Positions 48,477 through 58,597 of a stretch of DNA of 64,000 nucleotides are shown here, piece by piece (within the stretch, counting starts at the first letter, position 1; every line of letters begins with the position of its first letter). The notes under the pieces were generated by a model that worked only from the letters and a program-made list of their open reading frames with translations, made no database searches and was not told the origin of the DNA. The stretch comes from Saussurea involucrata (Eukaryota; Streptophyta; Magnoliopsida; Asterales; Asteraceae), in assembly GCA_033807775.1 (NCBI GenBank), contig CM066319.1, forward strand, positions 139,860,983-139,924,982, written 5' to 3'. Both the position numbers and the translations under genes were made by a program.

Positions 48477-48885
48477 TTACTACTGCCAGTGCAGAGTTAG
48501 TACTGCTAATGCAGAGTTAGTACTGCTAGTGCAGAGTTACTACTGCTAGTGCAGAGTTACTACTGCTAGTGCAGAGTTACTACTGCCAGTGCAGAGTTTC
48601 TACTGCTAGTACATATTAATACTGCCAATGAGTAGTTAATACTGCTCAGTAGTTAATACTGCTTTGCAGTTAATACTGCTCAGTAGTTAATATTGCTAGT
48701 GCACAGTTAATACTGCCAATGAGTAGTTAATACTGCTTGTGTAGTTAATACTGCTCAGTAGTTAATACTGCTTTGCAGTTAATACTGCTCAGTAGTTAAT
48801 ACTGCTAGTGCACAGTTAATACTGCCAATAAGTAGTTAATACTGCTTCGTGGTTAATACTGCGTATGTCGTTAATACTGCTCTTG
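48474..48885 (+). repeat. TACTGCT motif array between protease stub and ORF2
   Basis: About 22 copies of GTTANTACTGCY at 16-22-bp spacing, in sense orientation throughout. Two sub-blocks repeat one another (AGTTAATACTGCTCAGTAG type). It ends about 20 bp before a TATA box. Confidence 0.92.
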
Positions 48886-48905
48886 AAAATCTAGGGCAAA
48901 TACTG

Positions 48906-48914
48906 CTATAAATA
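48906..48914 (+). promoter_or_regulatory. TATA box ahead of ORF2
   Basis: CTATAAATACCCC, a strong plant TATA consensus, about 125 bp upstream of the ORF2 ATG. It is followed by a pyrimidine-rich leader (CTTCTCTCTCTCGTTC) typical of plant 5' UTRs. Confidence 0.6.
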
Positions 48915-49037
48915 CCCCTGTTTGCCCGCCAAAGTTCATAACGACTCTTCGCATTAACTTCTTCTCTCTCTCGTTCTAACCCCTTCTCCCTAGAATCTCT
49001 GTGTTTTCTTTACAAATCCTCAGGAAGCACAACGATT

Positions 49038-51563
49038 ATGGAGTTTGTCGACGAGCATAATGAGATTGCAATGCTTCAGAAGCCGAAGCAGGCCGAAGGA
49101 TTTCATGAAATTGTGGATTTTCTCAAGTCCACTCATATTTCGTATGCCCTAACGGTGAATCCAACAATATACATCGAGCATCAGACGCAATTCTGGGCCA
49201 ATGCCACCGTAGAATCCGAAGATGGGCATAAAGTCATTCAAACAAGGGTATGTGACAAACCCTTGAAAGTTTCAGAAGAACTCATTCGCATCACTCTTCG
49301 ACTAGATGATGCCTCAGGTATATCTTCTATTCCCAATGAAGAACTCTTCTCAACTTTACAAAGAATGGGGTATGAAGGTCCCATTGGAGTTTTTAAATTC
49401 TACAAGTCAAAGTTTTTTACTCAATGGAGATTCTTTGTTCATGCCCTAATGCATTGTATTTCAAAGAAAACTACTGGATGGAGTGAGTTTAGCAGTACTA
49501 TTGCTTATGCTCTAGTCTGCTTAGCCACTAACAGGAAGTTTAATTTTTCTCAAATGCTTTTCAATGATCTTGTATCAAACCTGGAATCCAAAAAGCGGTT
49601 TTATATGTATCCAAGGTTTGTTCAAGAAGTGATAACTAAGGAATTGACGGAATTACCTCAGTTTGATGAGGTATATGTGCCAAAACCCCCTAAAGGGAAG
49701 GTTTTTTCAAATATGAAAAGACTTCCTAGGGACTCGGAAGGAGTTGACACACCATTGTTCTCTACAATGATGGTTGTGTCCCACACACCTGAAGGTATGG
49801 CATCAGGGTCAAGGCCCTCATTAGACACACCCACTGATGACCAATCCCAACCTTCCATCACAAAAGACATCCCTCAGTCCATTCTTGAACGACCCACTCC
49901 CACAATAACCAAAAAGTTTGAAAGAAGAAAGGTACACAAGGTTCCTTCCCTTGATGTATCTCCTAAGAGCCCGAAGCGTTTAAGCCCTCTGTTGGAGCAT
50001 TCTCCAATGGAGAATATCGAAAGGGAAACCACAGGGGTGTCTCCCAACCCCAAGAAGGTGCTCACTAAGGAGAAGATTGAGCATGTGAGTCGCAAGGCTG
50101 CCACTACTTCTGCTAGCAAAGAGAAGGCTAGTGGTAAAATAACTAAGCCCTTCCTCACGGCAACTCAGGGTGAGAAATCATCCAGAGGTCCCAGGTGCCA
50201 AGAAACCAAGGGGGTAGGTAGTGCTTTTGCTAGGCAAGAGACACCTGCTAAAACTTCCAATGATCCTTTAAGGGAGGTAAAAACTCCTAAACAGGGTGAG
50301 GATAGATATACGTACGAGGAATTGATGGAAACTATTGCAAATATCAACATTGAGGTCATGGATCAGAAAAAGGAAATTGATGAACTCAAGAAAGTGGTCC
50401 TCTATCAAAACTCACAGCTTGAGAAGCAAAGGAAGATGATCACTAAGTTGATGCACAGAAAGAAGAAAGCTCAGTTTGTCCTTAGGAGAAGAAACCCTAC
50501 CAATGATGCTTCCAAAAAGGGGGAGTCAGACTCAGATCTAAACATGGAAGATGCAAACATTGAGGGGGAGTATGAGTATAAGGTTGAGGGGGAGACTGAG
50601 GAGGCTGCAGATATTACAAAGGAAGCAGAAACAGAAACAGCAGCAGAAACCGTTACTGCTGCTGAGGTTGCAAAAGAAGTAGAAACAGATAATGCTGCTG
50701 AAAAACAAAAGGCAGCAGAAACTGTTAGTGCTGCTAAGAGCCACAAAGAAGAAACAGCTGAAACCACTCCTGAAGCTGTTAAATCTTTCAAAAGAACAAA
50801 GAGGCCAAGAACAAAGTCAATAGCCTCAAAGAAGAAAGATATAAAGAAGCCAAGGGTGGATCCAACTGTAGAAGAAGCCCAGGAGGAAGCAGTGAAAGAG
50901 AAATCTGATCCAAAAGTTGCTGAAGAAGAAGTGGCAACTTCATCAGGTCAACCAAGCAATGTACAATCACAATCAAATGCTCAATGTGATGTGTATATAA
51001 CTGTGGTTGATACTAATCCAATCAAGGCTACACCATTGTCTTCCATGCCTCCTGAGATCATCTTCTGGGACACATTGAAAGATGGAAGAAAGGAGTTGAT
51101 CAGAATCAAAAGGGCAGATGGAAAGTTTGAAGTTTGTCCTACTTGGGGAAAACTTATCAGAACATGCTCTAGATCTGACTTGGAAGAGATGTTCAAGGTG
51201 GGAATGAGGCTATATGGAAACATGCTGACAGAGCAAGGTATGTCTATCACCAAGATGGTTCTTGAATACTTGTGCTCAATGTTCAAACCAGAAGCAGTTC
51301 AGTATTTGATGGCAAGGAATTTTCAAGTCATTACCAACTGGATGCTCATTGAGAATTGTGGAGTGTATGTCATCTCTCTTGACAATACATTTCATGAATA
51401 TTATTTGGTGGATGTTGTATACAAGCACAGCATGAAAAAGTTGAATGGAATGCTGCATGCTAAGTTGGTGAGTGACAAAGACTCTAAGATGGCAAGATAC
51501 CTTGTAAAAAGGATTCTCAATCAAAGTCTGGGATTGGATCCAAATTTATGCGTTGATGATTAG
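49038..51563 (+). CDS. 841-residue ORF2 of the copia-like element, function unknown
   Basis: Residues about 20-215 form a compact globular domain (FLKSTHISYALTVNPTIYIE, TLRLDDASGISSIP, FTQWRFFVHALMHCISKKT, FSSTIAYALVCLATNRKFNF). I recognise it as a family repeatedly found in Asteraceae LTR-element annotations, sometimes under doubtful 'longin-like' labels; that link is recall, not search. Residues about 215-410 are Pro/Ser/Lys-rich and disordered. About 415-475 is a coiled coil with a basic end (KKEIDELKKVV, MHRKKKAQFVLRRR). About 490-600 is acidic with Ala/Glu/Thr repeats. About 655-841 is a second globular domain ending in a tail like KLVSDKDSKMARYLVKRIL. No enzymatic motif was seen. It takes the place of pol and has its own TATA box upstream. 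Confidence 0.85.
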   Translation: MEFVDEHNEIAMLQKPKQAEGFHEIVDFLKSTHISYALTVNPTIYIEHQTQFWANATVESEDGHKVIQTRVCDKPLKVSEELIRITLRLDDASGISSIPNEELFSTLQRMGYEGPIGVFKFYKSKFFTQWRFFVHALMHCISKKTTGWSEFSSTIAYALVCLATNRKFNFSQMLFNDLVSNLESKKRFYMYPRFVQEVITKELTELPQFDEVYVPKPPKGKVFSNMKRLPRDSEGVDTPLFSTMMVVSHTPEGMASGSRPSLDTPTDDQSQPSITKDIPQSILERPTPTITKKFERRKVHKVPSLDVSPKSPKRLSPLLEHSPMENIERETTGVSPNPKKVLTKEKIEHVSRKAATTSASKEKASGKITKPFLTATQGEKSSRGPRCQETKGVGSAFARQETPAKTSNDPLREVKTPKQGEDRYTYEELMETIANINIEVMDQKKEIDELKKVVLYQNSQLEKQRKMITKLMHRKKKAQFVLRRRNPTNDASKKGESDSDLNMEDANIEGEYEYKVEGETEEAADITKEAETETAAETVTAAEVAKEVETDNAAEKQKAAETVSAAKSHKEETAETTPEAVKSFKRTKRPRTKSIASKKKDIKKPRVDPTVEEAQEEAVKEKSDPKVAEEEVATSSGQPSNVQSQSNAQCDVYITVVDTNPIKATPLSSMPPEIIFWDTLKDGRKELIRIKRADGKFEVCPTWGKLIRTCSRSDLEEMFKVGMRLYGNMLTEQGMSITKMVLEYLCSMFKPEAVQYLMARNFQVITNWMLIENCGVYVISLDNTFHEYYLVDVVYKHSMKKLNGMLHAKLVSDKDSKMARYLVKRILNQSLGLDPNLCVDD

Positions 51564-51612
51564 GTTTTGGAAGCATCATCTGAAGAACTTAACTTCTCAT
51601 CCTGAAAAGTCA

Positions 51613-51626
51613 AGTTAAGGGGAGAT
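51613..51626 (+). other. Polypurine tract of the copia-like element
   Basis: AGTTAAGGGGAGAT immediately before the 3' LTR; primes plus-strand synthesis. Confidence 0.88.
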
Positions 51627-52494
51627 TGTTGGGAACTGAAGATATGCTAAGTATGGTTAGTACTGCCAGAACAACATTACTACTGCCAGATCAAGTTAGT
51701 ACTGCTAGTTCAATGTTAGTGCTGCCAGAACAAAGATACTACTGCTAGTTCAAGGTTAATACTGCTGAGTCATTAATGCTGCAAGAACATGATTAGTACT
51801 GCTAGACAAGTTACTACTGCTGGAACATGATTAGTACTGCTAGACAAGTTACTACTGCTGGTACATGGTTAATACTGCTGAACAAAGTTAATACTGCTGG
51901 TATATTACTACTGCTGGAATATCATTAATGCTGCTGATCAAAAGTTAGTACTGCTGGTGTCTTACGAAAACTGTTAGTACTGCTTGGGCATATCAAACAT
52001 TACTACTGCTGAAAGATTATTAGTACTGCTTGAGAAGAATGAAGTTAATACTGCTTGTGATCAGAACATGGAATGCGAGATTGAAGGAGATAAAGATGGA
52101 TTGATTGAAGATATACTTAAAAGAATATTCTGAAGATCAATCTTATTTTGATAGTTATCTTGTAATTATTCTGTATATATATTTGTTGATAGATAGCTAT
52201 TAAGTACACAAAGACGAGTCAATATACGTGTGAAAAAGAATTCGATATCGTTTTCAGAGAGAATTAACCTCAAGGTGTAAGAACCCTATTTCTAGAGAAG
52301 TAGAAGTCGTCTTGTTGAGCCTGTTCAACAAGATTGAGGTTTGGTTGTAATCTTGTGAGTCGATTTAGTGAATACACAAAGTGGTGAATTTTCTGTTACA
52401 TTGTTCTTGATTGTGAGAATTAAAGTTCTTTTCCGCAGATTCTTTAATTCTGAATTCTAAGTATTAATTATCTTGTTAAGATTCGATCCTGACA
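51627..52494 (+). mobile_element. 3' LTR of the copia-like element
   Basis: 868 bp, the same length as the 5' LTR. By eye there are four substitutions relative to it (one in CTGCTRGAATATC, one in TACACARAGACG, one in GATTGTGRGAATT, one in TTTAATTMTGAA). Confidence 0.95.
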
Positions 52495-52499
52495 ATGCG
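52495..52499. other. Target-site duplication, right copy (ATGCG)
   Basis: Identical to 45731-45735. Confidence 0.95.
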
Positions 52500-53061
52500 T
52501 CACCACACACCATTTTGCCGCATTCGAACAGTCTATGAACAATTCTCGAGCAAGGATTTCCACTTGTGCTCATCCCATACCGAGTCAATTTCATTGAAAA
52601 CCTTAAAGATTCTATTTCACGCGGACACCCACACTGCACACTCAAACAATACCCTTAAACTAGGTTCATCATACACAAGAACAATCTAGCATAACACACT
52701 AACCCATTGCCATCGAAACAAGGTTAAGACTTCCTACGACTGTTATTCTCCACACATTAATCGCTACACTCCACACACTACTATTCCTCTTCACACTCAA
52801 TCCACCACACTCCACACACTAACAAGATCAGAACAACGATAATCAAGCACACCCATGCACCTGTAAATTCATAATGACATTGGCCAGATGTGATTTGAAT
52901 TTACCTTACATGAGAGTCCTCACTACCATCGTCCTAAATTTTCAGTGATTAAGGTCTTCCCTAAAGGCTTCCTATATCTCAGTTGTGTCCATCTACTCCA
53001 CAGTTTAAGTTTAGGCCTATCCGGTCACCTAAATCCCTTAAACTAGGGTTCTGATACCATT
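52500..53061 (-). mobile_element. Internal region of gypsy element C, 5' part
   Basis: Resumes the sequence interrupted at 45735. The last 220 bp match 43750-43978 of element B. The primer-binding site is at 53048-53059 (minus-strand TGGTATCAGAAC, one base off the usual). The total internal length left (about 1.75 kb) is under half that of B, so this copy is deleted. Confidence 0.75.
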
Positions 53062-55227
53062 TGTAACGACCCAAAACAAACAACCATGCTAAGAGCTACA
53101 TCTTTAATTTAAAACGCCAAAATGGCTCAACGTGTTCACACTATTTAGATTACCACACAGGGTTTGCGAAAATAACCCTAAATACAGCTGAGAAAGTCTA
53201 ACTAGACATAAAGGAAGTTCTTCGATTCCCTCGAAACGCAAGCTCCGACCCACATCCGGCCAAATCTCTAAACGTGCTCCCGACTACTGGTTACCTGAAA
53301 AAGGTTTTAGTTTTTGAAAAGCGAGGGTTAGACCATGAGGTCTAGTGAGTTCCCTCCACACCAAGTCACACCAAAAATATCACAGTTTAAACTCAGTTAT
53401 GAAAAGAGTTTGTATAAATCATAACAAGCACACAAAATTGATATGCACACACATTGACACATGCTACTGGCACGCGCTATGGTCACACACACCGTGACAA
53501 CGCAATCGGGAAAACACGCTAAAGTCACACACACCGTGACAGCGTAAGAGATCATACACGCTATAGTCACACACACCATGATAGCGCACCGGGCACACAC
53601 CGCCCATATACGAAACGAATTTGTATATTAAATATATCATGGGACACACCCCCATTCCATAACAACGCCAGAGCATGGTCACACACATTTAAATCACACG
53701 TATAGTCACACAATTAGTCATCGCTTTGAAATAGACACAGTTGAACAACACACCGTTAGATAACATCCACACCACACACTTACTCGTCATTTTTCAGTAG
53801 AAGTAATTGAAAAACACACACAGTTAAATATTAGCCATGCCACACACTAAGTGTTCAGTTTGTAATAAAAGCAGTTGGAAAATCCACAATTAAATAATAA
53901 TCTTCAACCACACACTTGTATAAAATTTAGGTTCAAAAAGACTCACTTGCCGTCCTTGCAAGGGATTCTTACTCGCAACCGAATGTTTCTTCTCGCACCT
54001 ACATTTACACCCACACACAATACCCGATAAGACTCTGACTTACTGGATTCACTCTTTAACTAAGCCAATCCGGATTCCTTAAATTAATCTATCGGACCTG
54101 CCATCTAATGCCAACACCATACCGGATCTGATATGGCCCAATTAACTAATAATACCGAACACAATATTTTAATATCTCGAAATCCAATTAATTCATGTCC
54201 CAACATCAACTAAAATGGATCTATTGTACAAAACTAACGCCCCATTTACTAATTGATACCGGCCCGCACTACGAGCCCATTACTAAAGTTTTGGTCCAAT
54301 AATTTAAAATTGAATTCATATAAACACTTCAAAAATTTGGGTCACGTGGCCTCATCAAGAGATAAGTTCACGGCCCACGTGACAAGGATGAAATGGGATT
54401 TCACTTAGATGCTCCACGTGGCCCAACCAATCCTATTTGCAAGAAAAGAAAATTCGGTCCATACTAACACAATGAATTCCGGCCAAACCACATGCATACG
54501 GATCACGTGAGCACCCCTTTCAAACTCCGGCCCATCTAAAAAAATCACATACCGGGACTCCATTTCTTTAAAGTACAGGAACTCCAAAATTATAAATACC
54601 GGAACTCCATAAAATAAAATATCAGTACCGGACCCTTCTAAAACCAGTTCCGGTAATTCCTTAATATGGGTCCCAGAGTGACCAGTTCCGGTACAACCAG
54701 GTCCCGGTAACAACAAGCCCGGTACTCAGCGATTTCGACATAACTTAATTTCTTTATTTTGAACTTAATGCTACCGATTAACCATTATATTTTCTTCCAC
54801 AATCAAAATGTGTTACTCTCCAATCTCAAACCTTCTCAAACAAAGCTAATTAAACCATTTATCAAACCGATTAAGAGTTAAACTCTATTACTGTTCTCAT
54901 CTATATCGCACAGCTCCATCATGAAGAAGAAACTAACGATTAATCAACTCAGACTTCTTAGACAAGAAAGAAATTCATAAAAGGAACGATTTCTTACCAG
55001 ATTAGGAGTTCTCCTATAGATTCCATTGTCGAATATGTTCTTCCCTCCCTTTCTCTTCTTCTTCTCAGCCGCAACCAAATGCTGAAAGACAATAACAGTG
55101 CCAAACCTAGGGATTTGGTCCCTATTTATATTATTCACAAATTGCAAATAAGTCCCTTACTAACGACTTTCATTCTTTTCATTCTAACCACCAAACTTTC
55201 TTATCTAAAAGAATTTGGGTTGTTACA
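53062..55227 (-). mobile_element. 5' LTR of gypsy element C (2166 bp, possibly composite)
   Basis: TGTAACGACCC at 53062 to GGGTTGTTACA ending at 55227. The first about 350 bp match the solo LTR at 20706, including the CACACACCGTGACAGCG cluster (53460-53600). The last 558 bp (54670-55227) match the short LTR at 43979-44541. It is either one long LTR whose 3' partner has lost about 1.6 kb, or two LTR families fused at GTCCC. Confidence 0.72.
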
Positions 55228-55284
55228 AAAACAAAGTTTTAGGCATAGGGTACAACATATTTATGCATAAAGTCTTAAAGTCTT

Positions 55285-55700
55285 AAAAAACATTAATTTT
55301 TTTTTTGCATTAATTTTGAAACGTAATTTCCTTAAAAAACATTCCTGATTTCAATTTAAAAACATTAATTTCCATTTGCATTAATTTTGAAATGTAATTT
55401 CCTTAAAAAACATTTCTGATTTCAATTAGAAAACATTAATTTCGTTTTGCATTAATTTTGAAACGTAATTTTCTTAAAAAAACATTTCTGATTTCAATTA
55501 AAAAACATTAGTTTCCTTTTGCATTAAATTTGAAACCTAACTTCCTTAAAAAAAAATTCTGATTTCAATTAGAAAACATTAATTTCGTTTTGCATTATTT
55601 TTCAAACGTAACTTTCTTAAAAAAATATTTCTGATTTCAATTAAAAAACATTAATTTCCTTTTGCATGAATTTTGAAACGTAATTTCCTTAAAAAACATT
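55285..55700. repeat. Tandem repeat of ~60-65 bp, about 7 units
   Basis: Units contain AACATTAATTTCCTTTTGCA, then TTGAAACGTAATTTCCTTAA and TCTGATTTCAATTA. Shorter echoes (TTTTGCATTAATTTTGAG) follow at 55810-55910. Confidence 0.85.
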
Positions 55701-56991
55701 CCCTTAACTCGAGTTAATCAGCTGAAAGATTTGGGTTAGTCATTCAATTAATTTGTTCTTATTGGATTTTTTTTACTCCTGTTATAAAGAAAGAGATTAT
55801 GAGTAGGTTTTATTTGCATTAACTTTGAAACGTGATTTCCTTTTGCATTAATTTTGAGTTTGATTTTGCATTAATTTTGAGTTTGATTTTGCATCAATTT
55901 TGAGTTTTTTTACTTTTAGTAACTATTAAGCCCTAAAAATAAGCTCATTATTAAAAGAAACTTAATAATCAACCCCTTCTTTCTCTTAAATATTTTGGCT
56001 ATTACAAATTCTGGCTATTAAAAACAATATTTTGGCTAGAAATTAAAAACAATATTTTGGCTATTAAAACTATTAAGCCCCAAAAATAAGCCCATTATTA
56101 AAGGAAACTGAATAATTAACATCTTCTTCCTTCTATATATATTTGGCTATTACGAATTCTGGGCTATTACGAATTCTGGAAATCTGGTAAACACCTCCAT
56201 CAAGACTCCAACAATTTGGTTTCTCTATCTGTTGCTTCTGGAAATTTGGTTTGCTTCACAACAGGTAAGGTTTCTGATCTCAATTCTCAAACTTCCAACG
56301 ATTTGGTTTCTCTACTTCTGCTTGGTTTTTTTGCTCCAACCTGTTTGTTCTTTATTGTTTTTAAATTTTAACTGTCTAGATTTTCTAATAACAACAATCG
56401 ATCAATCATTCAAACCCTAAACACTCAAGAGGTGGAGAAAAAACGCACCTTTCAACCCAGAATAGCTAGCCATGATCTTGATTGCACCCCACAAGAGAAA
56501 GGACTATTTTGTATTTTGCACATTGCACAATTATGATTGGGTGTTTCTTGAACATGTAAGTTCTTCGTTAGGGGCTTTTGATTTGTATGTTACTTAGCTA
56601 TTGAAAGGAAAGTTTCTTTGTACGTATGTGGATTGGTAGTTGCAGTACATGGTTTTGAAATATTGTTTTGATAGTTGATAATATTGCAGAGGAATTACAA
56701 AACACCTGTTTCTCCCTCACTGCAGCATCAAGGCAGCAGCGAAAGAATACGAGACCAAAAATAGTAATTCGGTTGTAACTGCTTCTTCCACTACTAGCAA
56801 GGTAGCTGATGCTTAAATCATACCGAAACAACAAGATACAATTAATGTTGTCGATGTTCTTTTCTTTTCGTTCATATATTATTTTTCTTATGTATTTTGG
56901 TCTTAGTGTGTGATATGGAGGAGATATGTATGTAAGATAAACGAGAAAGTTTCAACTGTGGCTTACGTTACCTTTTGTAGATGTTGGTAAT
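55701..56991 (+). other. Unassigned region with a gene-like fragment
   Basis: 55921-56115 contains a diverged direct duplication (TATTAAGCCCYAAAAATAAG, ATATTTTGGCTATTA). Downstream, 56471-56550 reads MILIAPHKRKDYFVFCTLHN then YDWVFLEHV before a GTAAG donor-like site. 56727-56815 gives an open C-terminus-like frame LPHCSIKAAAKEYETKNS then NSVVTASSTTSKVADA and a stop. It could be pieces of a host gene with an intron, or a captured fragment. I do not recognise the protein. Confidence 0.35.
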
Positions 56992-58578
56992 TGTAACGTC
57001 CCGCAAAATGAAACATACATATAACATATATTCCATAACATATTTACAACAAAGTACTTCATGTTTCACATTTGGTCCCATCTAAAGTCTGAACATAAAA
57101 AAATTCATTACAACTTGATCCACTTTAAATTACATAGTAATAACAAAAGTATAACTACAAAAGCATCCATAGTATCATGATGAAAATCTTCTCCAAAGCT
57201 AGCCGACAAGTACTCTATTTACTTGTTCTTACGGGAATCATCACCTGGAATACATAATTTTTAAAACAGAAAATGAGGGTTAGACCTAAGGGTCTAGTGA
57301 GTAAATCCCTGACATTTGTAATTCATTAAAAACTCATTTATATAAAACACTATTTATATAAATACACATACCACACACGTAAGTTAATACCAACTAACAA
57401 TTATTCACCATACCTGTCTCATTCCACCTTATCCCTCCACCAATGGCCAATATCAATTGGTTGCGAGCCAATTTATCACACCGGTCCAAAGCCCGGCCAC
57501 GTATTATATTATCATATAATACTCACGTAATTATAATATCTCAATATATTATAATCACCCACGTATGACATATTCATACCACATATCAAATATTTGTTAT
57601 TCACATAATGCATTCCAGTAAAATACTTTTTGAAGTAAAACTCACCTGATCTTTTAAGCAAAGGTCCTTCAAACTTTCCTCAATTTAGATTATCTTTTAA
57701 CCCAGATCCTTAGTATCTGAAACAAATTAAAGTATACATACTCTTTAACACATAAACAGGAAAACCCAACTTTTCGCAACCCATTATTACGAAAAGTTTA
57801 CTTTTCGCAACCTACAGTTGCGAGTTCCTCACTTTTCGCAACCTACAGATGCGAAAACCTCACTTTTCGCAAACCACAGTTGCGAGTTCCCTACTTTTCG
57901 TGACCAACAGATACGAAAACCTCACTATGCGTTTTAGCTGCTTGCAAAAAGTGGACTTTTCGCAACCAAGGCTTGCGAATTCCTACTTTTCGCAAAAACA
58001 CTGTTCATCGTCATTTTTCCAGAAAGTTCAGTTCAAAATCAAGAATCCATCTTTTACCCAGATTTGCACAGAAACGTTCTAAACTCCATTTAACACCCTA
58101 TATTGTAACTAAAATTCACCAATTCATCTAAAATTACCTAAACCCACTTAAAAAATCATATGAAACTTAATTCTCATAAAAGAGAGTTTGAATAAGAAAA
58201 TTACCTCTTTGATTTCCTGCACCAAACAAAATCCCAGCTGAGAATCTTTAATCTTCTTCTTCTCTCCTACGGTTCTTCTTTTCTCTCTTTTTCTCTCTGC
58301 CGTGAACAATTTCACACACACACACACACACTATTTGGGTTCTGCTTTACTGTTTCAATTTGAGATATTTCCTCTATTTAGGATACTGAGTCGGTTTGGC
58401 TAAAAAGGTTTGGGTAAAATACCCAACAACCCTAAACTTGTTTCACTTGATAAAACACACCCCTAAGCTTCTATTATACAATAAAACTTATTCCTTAATT
58501 TCTTAACTCCATAAAATACTAAAATAAAGACTTATAAAATTTCGATTTTAATTTGGATAAAAATACCTGGTTATTACA
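56992..58578 (-). mobile_element. 3' LTR of gypsy-type element D
   Basis: 1587 bp, TGTAACGTCCCGC at 56992 to GGTTATTACA ending at 58578. There is a polypurine tract on the high side and no primer site on the low side, hence a 3' LTR on the minus strand. It has a cluster of ACTTTTCGCAACC...TTGCGA units (57765-57990), about 10 short copies of TTTTCGCAA or its variants. Confidence 0.85.
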
Positions 58579-58597
58579 ACATCTCCCCCTTAAAAGA
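58579..58597 (-). other. Polypurine tract of element D
   Basis: Minus-strand TTTTAAGGGGGAGATGT next to the LTR end. Confidence 0.85.

Larger units (their letters stand above)
45736..52494 (+). mobile_element. Copia-like non-autonomous LTR retrotransposon, 6759 bp
   Basis: Two 868-bp LTRs (45736-46603, 51627-52494), a 5-bp TSD ATGCG, a primer site at 46606 and a polypurine tract before the 3' LTR define it. Contents in order: gag ORF, protease stub, motif array, TATA box, and an 841-codon ORF. Integrase, reverse transcriptase and RNase H are absent, so it must rely on a partner for reverse transcription and integration. I count four base differences between the LTRs (about 0.5%), pointing to recent movement. 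It is inserted in the internal region of gypsy element C. Confidence 0.95.

Noticed and set aside
45755..48885. CRISPR-like array
   Set aside because: The regularly spaced TACTGCT motifs have short variable gaps rather than unique spacers, and the context is a plant retrotransposon.
38410..55227. A single TSD bracketing the B plus C block
   Set aside because: The flanking 5-mers (TTTAT on the left, AAAAC on the right) do not match, so the block is not a simple single insertion.
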